From a virus: a DNA stretch of 64,000 bases. Where the stretch lies: the IMG/VR virus record IMGVR_UViG_3300036781_000236, positions 23,999-87,998 of that record; one strand, written 5' to 3'. Position numbers and translations under genes: made by a program. Numbering within the stretch: the stretch's first letter is position 1; each line of letters opens with the position of its first letter. Shown one piece after another: positions 1 through 6,396 of this stretch. The notes under the pieces were generated by a model, which worked only from the letters and a program-made list of their open reading frames with translations, was not told the DNA's origin and did not search any database.

Positions 1-14
1 TCACGCCCGCGTGA
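1..14. repeat. 14-bp palindrome, copy 1, with TATACG box
   Basis: Perfect palindrome TCACGC-CC-GCGTGA at the window edge. A TATACG box starts 17 bp after its left arm (position 24). Read rightward this would run antisense into tRNA-Ser. Read leftward the palindrome lies downstream of the tRNAs and probably upstream of a gene beyond the window. Confidence 0.8.
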
Positions 15-32
15 GAGGCCAGCTATACGAAG

Positions 33-119
33 CGGAGGAAGTCGGGATCGAACCGACACAGCCCTTACAGGCCATCGCCCTTTTCGAGAGGGGTAAGCAC
101 GCCAGCCTTGCGTTCCTCC
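33..119 (-). tRNA. tRNA-Ser (CGA anticodon)
   Basis: An 87-nt class II cloverleaf on the minus strand. The acceptor stem GGAGGAA pairs with TTCCTCC. The D arm is GCA/TGC with a GG-containing loop. The anticodon loop CTCGAAA reads CGA (serine). A long variable arm follows, as expected for Ser, and the T arm is GTCGG-TTCGATC-CCGAC. The first anticodon-stem pair is a C-C mismatch. No 3' CCA is encoded. It lies 4 nt downstream of the split tRNA gene, so the two are probably co-transcribed. Confidence 0.85.
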
Positions 120-123
120 AAGG

Positions 124-735
124 CGGCGGGAGTGGGATTCGAACCCACGCACCCCGAAGGGCCTAGCGCGCTAGCAACAGAAGTCTCTCTAAGAGACACA
201 CTCAAGCGTGTAATCATTGATCTTACGAACTACCAGAAGATTTCGTGTAATCTCAGCGTGGTGATTCGGACAAATAGCAAACATGTTACCTACCTCGTAT
301 TTACCGCCGTCTTTACCAGGAACAAGCCTATGGATATCAAAGGTTTTAGAATACTCGCACCCTTCAATCATGCAATATGTGAAGAGAAACCTTTCTGACA
401 AAAAATCTAAACGGCGTGTTGAATCATTTCTTGCTGGACGTTCTCTACCTCTTGTTGGTCTTTGTCGCTTAGCGACACAACTCTTACTACAAAACCGTGA
501 CTTTTTTGAAAAGGGCGAAAACTCCTTATCGCAATTCTCACATCTCTTCGTTGGGAGACGGCGTCGCAACCCATCGCATGCCTTTGAGCAATAGACATTT
601 CGGCTAATGACTAACTGACTAGGACGCCTATAAATAGGCGTACTACATACCGAGCACACAGTATTGGGTGTTCTCATCGTCTGCTGTGCCATAGTGTTTC
701 AGCCGTGCCCTCTTGAACCACTTGAGTACCCCGCC
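124..735 (-). tRNA. class II tRNA gene split by an HNH gene
   Basis: Two tRNA halves face each other about 0.5 kb apart. The 5' half (735 down to about 700) has acceptor GGCGGGG, TA, and a CTC/GAG D stem with AAGTGGTTCAA loop, as in bacterial tRNA-Tyr. The 3' half (about 180 down to 124) has a class II variable arm (CCC-TTCG-GGG), T arm GTGGG-TTCGAAT-CCCAC and acceptor TCCCGCC, which pairs with all seven bases of the 5' half (one G-T). The anticodon arm cannot be rebuilt: the 3' strand of its stem is missing or replaced. The HNH gene at 189-692 fills the insert nearly completely, leaving no room for a separate intron core. Amino-acid identity is uncertain (Tyr-like 5' half, but the 3' half alone can be read GCT). 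It may be non-functional. Confidence 0.6.
189..692 (-). CDS. HNH endonuclease inserted in a tRNA gene
   Basis: 167 residues. Two Cys-rich treble-clef-like zinc motifs fill the N-terminal half (CSVC...YCSKAC and CENC...FCSKSC). A C-terminal HNH core contains DIHR and CPNHHAEI. This is a homing-type endonuclease that would cut an uninterrupted copy of its target. The DNA is AT-richer than its surroundings, which suggests recent arrival. The start codon is only about 10 nt after the last recognisable tRNA base; a GAGGG in the tRNA D arm is the nearest possible ribosome site. The stop lies in a 6-bp hairpin (GTCTCT-TAG-AGAGAC) just before the second tRNA half. Confidence 0.8.
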   Translation of the reverse strand: MAQQTMRTPNTVCSVCSTPIYRRPSQLVISRNVYCSKACDGLRRRLPTKRCENCDKEFSPFSKKSRFCSKSCVAKRQRPTRGRERPARNDSTRRLDFLSERFLFTYCMIEGCEYSKTFDIHRLVPGKDGGKYEVGNMFAICPNHHAEITRNLLVVRKINDYTLECVS

Positions 736-830
736 GAGAACGGCTATGTGGTGCGGGTACTCATGAGCGGCACATAGTCGGGATGGTACCACGCTTGCGG
801 TGCCCCACCCCTATGTGTAGGGTAGCAACC

Positions 831-1682
831 ATGACACGAAAAACAGTCAACCGCGATAAGCTGGAGGCATGGCTTGACGAGCAAGGTATCGTCGCTGACG
901 TTACGTTGCTGTTCGAGAAGCCACCGAAGGCACCACGCTACGCAGAACGGAACGCCGAAGCCGCACGTCTCTACACCGAAGAACGCCTGACGCTCCAGGA
1001 GATCGGTGACCGCTTCGGTGTCACCCGAGAATCCGTGCGGCTGTGGTTGAAAGCAGCGAACGTACCGAAGGTTGCGGTGCGGTCCCGGACCACGGAGCGC
1101 CGTAACCTGCGGATCGCCGCGCTGGTGGAACGCCGCGACGAGATGCGCGCGATGTACTTCGAGTGCGGTAACACCCCAGCTTTCGCGAAGCGTCTCGGTG
1201 TCGGACCAGCTATCGCGAAAGGGGTGGTAGACGCGGTGATCGGACGGGATGAGTGGCGGTTAGCGAAAGTGTGCGGTGCTCATCGCGTCTCCGACGACCT
1301 CCTCAGTGGCTATCTCCGTGACGCGGCGGCGCAGGTAGGCCAGGATGTGCCTCTCACCTACAAGGCTTACGACGAGATCGCGGAAGCCCGTGGGTGGCCC
1401 ACACACCAGACGTTCGAGTTGAGGTGGGGAGGATGGCGCGACGCCTGTTCCGCGAACGGTGTGCGGTGCAACGACGTTCGACGTTCCTACACTCGTAAGT
1501 GGCCCGCGGAGAAGTGCTGGGAGTGCGTCCGCGGACTCGCCGTCGAAATCGGTCGTGTCCCCACAGTCACCGAGTACGAGCTGTGGAGCAAGGGACATCC
1601 AGACCGTGCGTCGGTTGCGATTGTGCGTCGCCGTATCGGAGGATGGAAGGACGTGATCCGTACCCTCAGCACCGAACTGTGA
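831..1682 (+). CDS. HTH protein with homing-endonuclease-associated repeats
   Basis: Residues about 50-75 form a helix-turn-helix of the sigma-70 region 4 type (TLQEIGDRFGVTRESVRLWL). The C-terminal half holds two repeats ending in WGGWRDAC and IGGWKDVI, the pattern of the homing-endonuclease-associated repeat (HNH_repeat) family. No HNH catalytic core is visible, so it probably binds DNA without cutting. The start at 831 is chosen because a TTGCGG-N17-TAGGGT promoter ends 7 nt upstream, implying a leaderless message. An upstream ATG (783) would place that promoter inside the gene. It is divergent from the split tRNA. Confidence 0.65.
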   Translation: MTRKTVNRDKLEAWLDEQGIVADVTLLFEKPPKAPRYAERNAEAARLYTEERLTLQEIGDRFGVTRESVRLWLKAANVPKVAVRSRTTERRNLRIAALVERRDEMRAMYFECGNTPAFAKRLGVGPAIAKGVVDAVIGRDEWRLAKVCGAHRVSDDLLSGYLRDAAAQVGQDVPLTYKAYDEIAEARGWPTHQTFELRWGGWRDACSANGVRCNDVRRSYTRKWPAEKCWECVRGLAVEIGRVPTVTEYELWSKGHPDRASVAIVRRRIGGWKDVIRTLSTEL

Positions 1683-1685
1683 ACG

Positions 1686-1714
1686 TCACGCGGGCGTGAC
1701 AGTCCTGCTATACG
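1686..1714 (+). promoter_or_regulatory. palindrome copy 2 and promoter of tRNA-Leu
   Basis: TCACGC-GG-GCGTGA (1686-1699) followed by TGCTATACGA. TATACG (1709-1714) is 17 bp after the left arm, so the arm sits where a -35 box would. The tRNA begins 10 nt downstream of the box, close to the expected start of transcription. This is the clearest case of the module reading into a gene in the sense direction. Confidence 0.65.
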
Positions 1715-1724
1715 ATGCTGGTTC

Positions 1725-1807
1725 GCGCGAGTGGTGGAACGGCATACACGATGCGCTCAAAACGCATTGCCCTTCGGGGCTTGAGGGTTCGAATCCCTCC
1801 TCGCGCA
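1725..1807 (+). tRNA. tRNA-Leu (CAA anticodon)
   Basis: An 83-nt class II cloverleaf. The acceptor GCGCGAG pairs perfectly with CTCGCGC. The anticodon arm ATGCG-CTCAAAA-CGCAT reads CAA (leucine UUG codons). The variable arm is GCCC-TTCG-GGGC, the T arm GAGGG-TTCGAAT-CCCTC and the discriminator A, with no encoded CCA. It is transcribed rightward, opposite to the other tRNAs. Confidence 0.93.
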
Positions 1808-1892
1808 CTTAGGTAGAATGGGGCCAGCGGGCGCGAACCCGCCGACCCCGATACGGGGCCACATCACAACCACGACGAAGGAGTAGCCCCGA

Positions 1893-2429
1893 ATGCAGAA
1901 CACTACCGGAGGACTCTGCGAGTGCGGGTGTGGACAGCCAGCTCCTCTTGCTAAGCGGACAGATAGGCGTCAGGGGACTGTCAAAGGAGAGCCACAACGC
2001 TACATACGTGGTCACAGTATGAAGTCTGGACCCGACGATGTACCTCGTGAGTGTGCTTGTGGGTGTGGAAAACTTACTACCCTGAGAAACGGTCATGCCA
2101 AGAAGTTCGTTCACGGGCATAACTCAGAAGTACGAAATATTACAGAGGCAGACTACACCGTAACCGAAACTGGATTCGGTACACCTTGTTGGATTTGGAA
2201 TCGAACCACTAGCGAGGGGCGCGGTAAAGTACAGATTGACAAGAAGAAGACATACCCATATCGTGTCTTGTACACAATGCTAGTCGGAGAAATACCGCAA
2301 GGCTATGTGCTACATCATCTATGTGAGAACCCGCTATGTGTCAACCCCGAACATCTCCAACCAATGACTCAATCAAAACATATTAAACTACATCGAATAC
2401 CTGGGCATAACCGAAGATCAGATTCCTAA
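1893..2429 (+). CDS. HNH endonuclease with CxCGCG zinc motifs
   Basis: 178 residues. Two CECGCG/CACGCG zinc motifs occupy about residues 8-70, followed by an HNH core (YVLHHLCENPLCVNPEHLQP, about 135-155). It belongs to the same subfamily as the gene at 5616. It is rightward, against the leftward structural genes, and its 3' end overlaps the end of the head-tail adaptor gene by 12 nt. A GGAG ribosome site lies about 10 nt before the ATG. The leader (1815-1860) is rich in GC hairpins (GCGGG..CCCGC and CCCCG..CGGGG). Base composition is lower in GC than its neighbours. Confidence 0.85.
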   Translation: MQNTTGGLCECGCGQPAPLAKRTDRRQGTVKGEPQRYIRGHSMKSGPDDVPRECACGCGKLTTLRNGHAKKFVHGHNSEVRNITEADYTVTETGFGTPCWIWNRTTSEGRGKVQIDKKKTYPYRVLYTMLVGEIPQGYVLHHLCENPLCVNPEHLQPMTQSKHIKLHRIPGHNRRSDS

Positions 2430-3683
2430 ATCGTTCATTCCTAATAGTGATGCGCAACTAGCATCGCCGCTAGTATTACCGATTGGGCGACTATAACCCT
2501 GTACGTCTGGACTCCAAACTGCGGCGCGCATCTTCGCGCGCGTTCGGTTGTACGCCGACAGGAACGCGTCAACTGCGACCAGACCAGTCCCAGTGTTGGA
2601 GAAGAAATCAGCGAGCAACTCTCTCTCCACCTCGATTCCTTGCCGGGTGACCTTGGTGACGCCAGCGGGGAGCACGCAGTCCTCACCGTCACCGCACGCG
2701 AGGTACAGCTGACACGCCATCTGCTTCGCGGCCTGCAACCCCAACGGTGGCGGCGGGACACCCCACAAGTAGTCCACCGAGAACGTGCCTGGCTGGTCAT
2801 CGTTCAGATCGAGCGCCTGGCATGACGGCCAGAATCCTTGGATGTACGTGGAGTCCGGTGTCGCTCCAGGGAGGCTCATGCGGGTCAGGTACCGCCACTC
2901 ATCGAGCCGGTAGCAGTCGGGGTCAAGCACCTCACCGTTGATCGTCACCTTCAAGATTTGCCGTACGGGGTAGCCGGACAAGCGCACACGGCTAAGTCCG
3001 TTGCAGCCCATCTGCTGACCGTTCTCGTTCCACCATCCCCACCCTGCCCCGTAGCCGCCGCCCCACGCGTACCCGCCCGCGTAACCACCGGGCAGCCACA
3101 GCCACGGCCCTAGCCCGGACGCCCACGAGCACCCGCACGCCTGGTTCATCGGCCGGACGTGAGCGTGAGTCAACCCTGGGAACTGACGACCGGACATTTG
3201 GTACAGCAGCATCCCCGCCTCCACGGCGACCATGTCCCACACCGCCGCGTTATCCGCGTACGTCGCGGAGCAGCACGCGGCTGCTTCCTGCCCCGTGATC
3301 CAGTTCACCGTTGGCCCCTCGACAGGCATCGGCGGAATGGTGCTGACGGGGCCATACGGGGTGTACACGTAGCCTTGCAACTGGAACTCGTACACCGTCA
3401 CACCGTTCACTTCGGTGACGTTCACGAACCCAGCGGACCCACCGAGATAGAGGGACGCCCAGTTCCCGTAGGCGGCGCTAACGGCCGTCTCGACCTGCGC
3501 CTGCGTAGATCCTTCCGCCAACAAACCCACCTTGTCGGTGCCCCACCCTGTCGTAGAACCACCCTCGAAGTACGCGCACACGATCCACCCGACGGTGCCC
3601 TCTGTCTGTTCGCTGAAATACTGCTCCCACGTCGGGGTGGCTAGACACGACTCGTACGGTGGGTAGGGAGGCAGGACGCTCAT
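2418..3683 (-). CDS. head-to-tail adaptor / connector-like protein
   Basis: 421 residues. The central segment AGMLLYQMSGRQFPGLTH (about 180-200) matches the pattern of actinobacteriophage head-tail adaptors, where a helix precedes an S-G-RQFPG loop. It is followed by a Cys/Gly/Trp-rich region and a helical C terminus. It would join the portal ring to the tail. It is the last structural gene visible at the left and lies downstream of the capsid genes, as expected for a connector. The identification rests on the motif and gene order only. Confidence 0.55.
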   Translation of the reverse strand: MSVLPPYPPYESCLATPTWEQYFSEQTEGTVGWIVCAYFEGGSTTGWGTDKVGLLAEGSTQAQVETAVSAAYGNWASLYLGGSAGFVNVTEVNGVTVYEFQLQGYVYTPYGPVSTIPPMPVEGPTVNWITGQEAAACCSATYADNAAVWDMVAVEAGMLLYQMSGRQFPGLTHAHVRPMNQACGCSWASGLGPWLWLPGGYAGGYAWGGGYGAGWGWWNENGQQMGCNGLSRVRLSGYPVRQILKVTINGEVLDPDCYRLDEWRYLTRMSLPGATPDSTYIQGFWPSCQALDLNDDQPGTFSVDYLWGVPPPPLGLQAAKQMACQLYLACGDGEDCVLPAGVTKVTRQGIEVERELLADFFSNTGTGLVAVDAFLSAYNRTRAKMRAAVWSPDVQGYSRPIGNTSGDASCASLLGMNDLGI

Positions 3684-3700
3684 AGGGTCACATGGTACGG

Positions 3701-3730
3701 GCGGGGCCAGCCAACGCTAGCCCCGCCCAC
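3701..3730. terminator. GC-rich hairpin between structural genes
   Basis: GGGCGGGGC and GCCCCGCCC form a 9-bp stem with a 12-nt loop between two leftward structural genes. There is no U tract on the minus strand, so it may attenuate transcription or protect mRNA rather than terminate fully. Confidence 0.4.
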
Positions 3731-3739
3731 ACGACCTTC

Positions 3740-4396
3740 TTAGGTCGTTGCCTGCGTCTGCCAACCGCACTCGGCGGTCGGGATGGTGGTGTCGTAGAAC
3801 CACCCTCCGGTCGCAGCGATGGCCTGCGGCTGATCACCGAAGATCCCCTCACCCCAGTTCGGGTTCGACCGCGTCCACGCCGTCAGCTTCGGCTGGTTGA
3901 AGTCCATCTGCAACGAGAAGTCGCTCATCTGCCAGTACGACGACGGCCAGATGTACCGGGTGTACGGGAAGTCCGTCACCTGATGGTCGTCCTGCCAGTT
4001 GTCCTGCCACGCCTCGATAGCGACGTTCGGCTGCGTCGGGGCGGCACAGTCAAGCTGGTTCGGCCAGTTCATGCCGATGGCGGCACCGTCCTGCATGATC
4101 GACGTTCCGCCCGTCAGGATCTCTTCCAGGCCCGGCTCCACCAGACCCTGGTCAAGCTCAAGCGTGAAATACTTGAGCTTGTCGTACCCGTGGTAGAACG
4201 CGATGATGCAGTCACACCCGCCGATCAGCGGCTTGTCCACTCCGGCCTCGATAGCAGGCTTAGCGGAAAGCATGATCGAGTTGTCCGACACGTACACGTT
4301 GTTCGGTCCCGGAGAAGGGTTCCCGAGACTATCAAGGCGCGTGATACGAACCGCACAGATTTTGATCTGAGCAAAGCACTCAGCAGCAGCAGCCAT
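3740..4396 (-). CDS. putative virion structural protein
   Basis: 218 residues with an N-terminal stretch of hydrophobic and basic residues and a Trp/Asp/Gln-rich second half. It contains no catalytic motif that I recognise. It sits between a capsid-region protein and the head-tail adaptor. Its size and position would fit a major tail or head-completion protein, but I cannot assign it to a family. A good GGAGGAATAGAA ribosome site precedes the ATG. Confidence 0.45.
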   Translation of the reverse strand: MAAAAECFAQIKICAVRITRLDSLGNPSPGPNNVYVSDNSIMLSAKPAIEAGVDKPLIGGCDCIIAFYHGYDKLKYFTLELDQGLVEPGLEEILTGGTSIMQDGAAIGMNWPNQLDCAAPTQPNVAIEAWQDNWQDDHQVTDFPYTRYIWPSSYWQMSDFSLQMDFNQPKLTAWTRSNPNWGEGIFGDQPQAIAATGGWFYDTTIPTAECGWQTQATT

Positions 4397-4432
4397 TTCT
4401 ATTCCTCCTTCCGGGAGATGTATTGCGGGAAA

Positions 4433-4452
4433 CCCCCCACTATTGTGGGAGG
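4433..4452 (-). terminator. possible terminator between structural genes
   Basis: On the minus strand CCTCCCAC-AATA-GTGGGGGG forms an 8-bp stem (one U-G pair) followed by UUUCCC. It lies between the leftward genes ending at 4465 and starting at 4396. The U run is short, so partial termination is more likely than complete. Confidence 0.4.
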
Positions 4453-4464
4453 AAGTTTGTTAGG

Positions 4465-5430
4465 TCAGTCTGCCCCGTCGCATTTGATGTAACAACGGTC
4501 AACCAGAACCGCAGCGTGAATAGCCAGGTCGTAACTCACGACGTAATAGCGCTCGGCCCGGTAGGTGATGCTGTTCGGGACATTGTTCGTTGCTCCCATG
4601 CCGCGGTCGAGTGCTTCGCTCACGTTGTCCGGCTGCGTGAACAACTCCGAACGCCGGATATTGATCGCGCCGGTCGCGTAAATCCACTCCTGCGTACCTG
4701 ACGGCGCGGGGTGGTTCGCGGGATGGGACTCCTCCTGGTTCGCCAATGCGTACCCGAAGTCCGGGATCACGATGTTCCCGTTCAACGTGCGGATGTACCC
4801 AGCGCGGTTGTCGATACGGAACTGCCCCATGATCGTCGCCGCCGCCGGGGTCATGTGGATCACACCGAGCTTCCCCGACATGGCCGCGATGTAGTTCTCC
4901 AGGGTCGCCACACCGTTCACGACGCTGGTAGGTGTGTTGCCGAGCGGGAACGCGGTGTTCACACCATCCGCCAAGTGCGGGTTCGCGGGGATACGTGCCC
5001 CAGTCATAAACTCGTATGCGACAGCGGCACCATCCACCGCCGACAGGGCGACGTTGGCGCGGGCCTTGAACAACTCCTGCCCCTGGTCCCCGGCCCACGA
5101 CACACGAGCCGACGTACACGTCTCGGCAAGCCACACCGTCATCGCGCCGAACGTCGGGTTCTCCAACGTTTCGCCGAAGCCCTTCGTCGTCGCGACGCTC
5201 CCTGGTGCGCACGGGTCATACACGTCCCCCAAATCGGGCGGGTACGGGTACACCGCGACACCGTTGATCCAACGCTCCACACCGTCCGCGTCCACATCCG
5301 GTGTCACCAAGGTCACACCAGGTTCGCTCGCCGTCATCGCGGCCTGCAACAACCCGAACTGCTGCGGAACCGGAGCAGGTCCGTCAACGCGCCAGAGGGG
5401 GCCGAAACCGACGGTCTGGGTGCTGCTCAC
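4465..5430 (-). CDS. putative virion structural protein, capsid region
   Basis: 321 residues from a GTG at 5430, preceded by a G-rich ribosome site. A longer open frame starts at 5475 without one. It contains alternating beta-strand-like segments (ENYIAAMSGKLGVIHMTP, NIVIPDFGYALA, NSITYRAERYYVVSYDLAIH). The last resembles the penetrating beta strands at the end of HK97-fold subunits, but that is only an impression. It lies directly downstream of the major capsid gene, interrupted by an oppositely oriented HNH gene. It may be a second capsid-like or accessory shell protein. Confidence 0.45.
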   Translation of the reverse strand: MSSTQTVGFGPLWRVDGPAPVPQQFGLLQAAMTASEPGVTLVTPDVDADGVERWINGVAVYPYPPDLGDVYDPCAPGSVATTKGFGETLENPTFGAMTVWLAETCTSARVSWAGDQGQELFKARANVALSAVDGAAVAYEFMTGARIPANPHLADGVNTAFPLGNTPTSVVNGVATLENYIAAMSGKLGVIHMTPAAATIMGQFRIDNRAGYIRTLNGNIVIPDFGYALANQEESHPANHPAPSGTQEWIYATGAINIRRSELFTQPDNVSEALDRGMGATNNVPNSITYRAERYYVVSYDLAIHAAVLVDRCYIKCDGAD

Positions 5431-5552
5431 GTGGTCACCCCCGGAAGGGGTGTTGCGGCAGCCGCCCCGAACCATCCGGCCGCCGCAACCCTGAATCCAA
5501 CAAAGGATGCTTTCTCAAACAGAAAGAAACAGAAGCGGTGTGTGTTATAGTT

Positions 5553-5580
5553 GGGCCGTAGCGTTGACGCGCTACGGCCC
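5553..5580. terminator. perfect 11-bp hairpin upstream of an HNH gene
   Basis: GGGCCGTAGCG and CGCTACGGCCC form a perfect 11-bp stem with a 6-nt loop, 35 nt before the rightward HNH gene. It could be part of the HNH leader, or a leftward terminator shielding the following structural gene. A TATAGT box lies just upstream on the plus strand. Confidence 0.45.
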
Positions 5581-5615
5581 ATGCAGGCCAGTCCACCATC
5601 GAGAGGAACGAACCT

Positions 5616-6311
5616 ATGAGTAACCCTACCGGAATCTGCAAGTGCGGATGCGGACAGAAGACGACCGTCTCGGAGTACACGTGGGCCAAGTACGGCTACG
5701 TGAAGGGAGAACCGCGCGACTACCTCAAGGGTCACAGCGGACGTGGCAAGCGCTTGAGCGACCCGTCGAAGGATCTTCCCGTGAACCACAACGGCCTGTG
5801 CCTCTGCGGCTGCGGGGAGAAAACACCTATCGCGACCTACACAAATCGTCCCCTCGGGATCTACGAAGGCATGCCCGTTCGTCACATACGAGGACACCAG
5901 AGCAAGCAAAGAAAGAACCTTGAACGCTACAAGGTCACGAACACGGGATTCGAGACTCCATGCTGGCTTTGGACTGGACCCATCGACGTTCAGGGATACG
6001 GAAAGCATGGAGGACGTTCCCAAGTTGCTCACAAGGCAGTTTACGAGAGCATCCGAGGAACCGTTCAGCGTGGTCTTTTCCTTCATCACAAATGCGAACA
6101 GAAGTCGTGTGTGAACCCAGACCACCTCGAACCACTTTCTCGCTCCGAACATATGAGAGAGCACGCCTTGATGCGTATTTCTGAGGACAAGATCGAAGCT
6201 ATACGCCGTGACGTTTCCGGGGATATTCCCAGAGGAACCGCACGTCGAGTCGCTGAGAAACACGATGTCAGCTACGCACTTGTTTGGCGCATCTGGAAAG
6301 GTCAGAGGTAG
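5616..6311 (+). CDS. HNH endonuclease with two CxCGCG motifs and C-terminal HTH
   Basis: 231 residues. Two zinc motifs (CKCGCGQ about residue 9, CLCGCGE about 68) are each followed by VKGEP/YEGMP and RGHS/RGHQ signatures. The HNH core is LFLHHKCEQKSCVNPDHLEP (about 150-170). A C-terminal helix-turn-helix (GTARRVAEKHDVSYALVWRI) is absent from its relative at 1893. It sits in reverse orientation between the capsid gene and the next structural gene, so leftward late transcripts would be antisense to it unless terminated. The ribosome site is GAGAGGAACG. Confidence 0.85.
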   Translation: MSNPTGICKCGCGQKTTVSEYTWAKYGYVKGEPRDYLKGHSGRGKRLSDPSKDLPVNHNGLCLCGCGEKTPIATYTNRPLGIYEGMPVRHIRGHQSKQRKNLERYKVTNTGFETPCWLWTGPIDVQGYGKHGGRSQVAHKAVYESIRGTVQRGLFLHHKCEQKSCVNPDHLEPLSRSEHMREHALMRISEDKIEAIRRDVSGDIPRGTARRVAEKHDVSYALVWRIWKGQR

Positions 6312-6324
6312 AGAATTTGGACGC

Positions 6325-6354
6325 GAGGGGAGTCCCAATGATGGGACTCCCCTC
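6325..6354. terminator. bidirectional terminator between HNH and capsid genes
   Basis: GAGGGGAGTCCC and GGGACTCCCCTC form a perfect 12-bp stem with a 6-nt loop. It lies 13 nt after the HNH stop codon and 43 nt after the capsid stop on the other strand, so it could end both convergent transcripts. U tracts are weak on both sides. Confidence 0.6.
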
Positions 6355-6396
6355 TTCGACCCAAGATTCACGAACGCGGACAGCTTCGGTTCCTTA

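Noticed and set aside
121-182. tRNA 3' half as a phage attachment (attP) core
   Set aside because: The matching 5' half lies at 702-735 with seven acceptor pairs, so an interrupted gene explains it better. No integrase gene is visible in the window, although one could lie outside.
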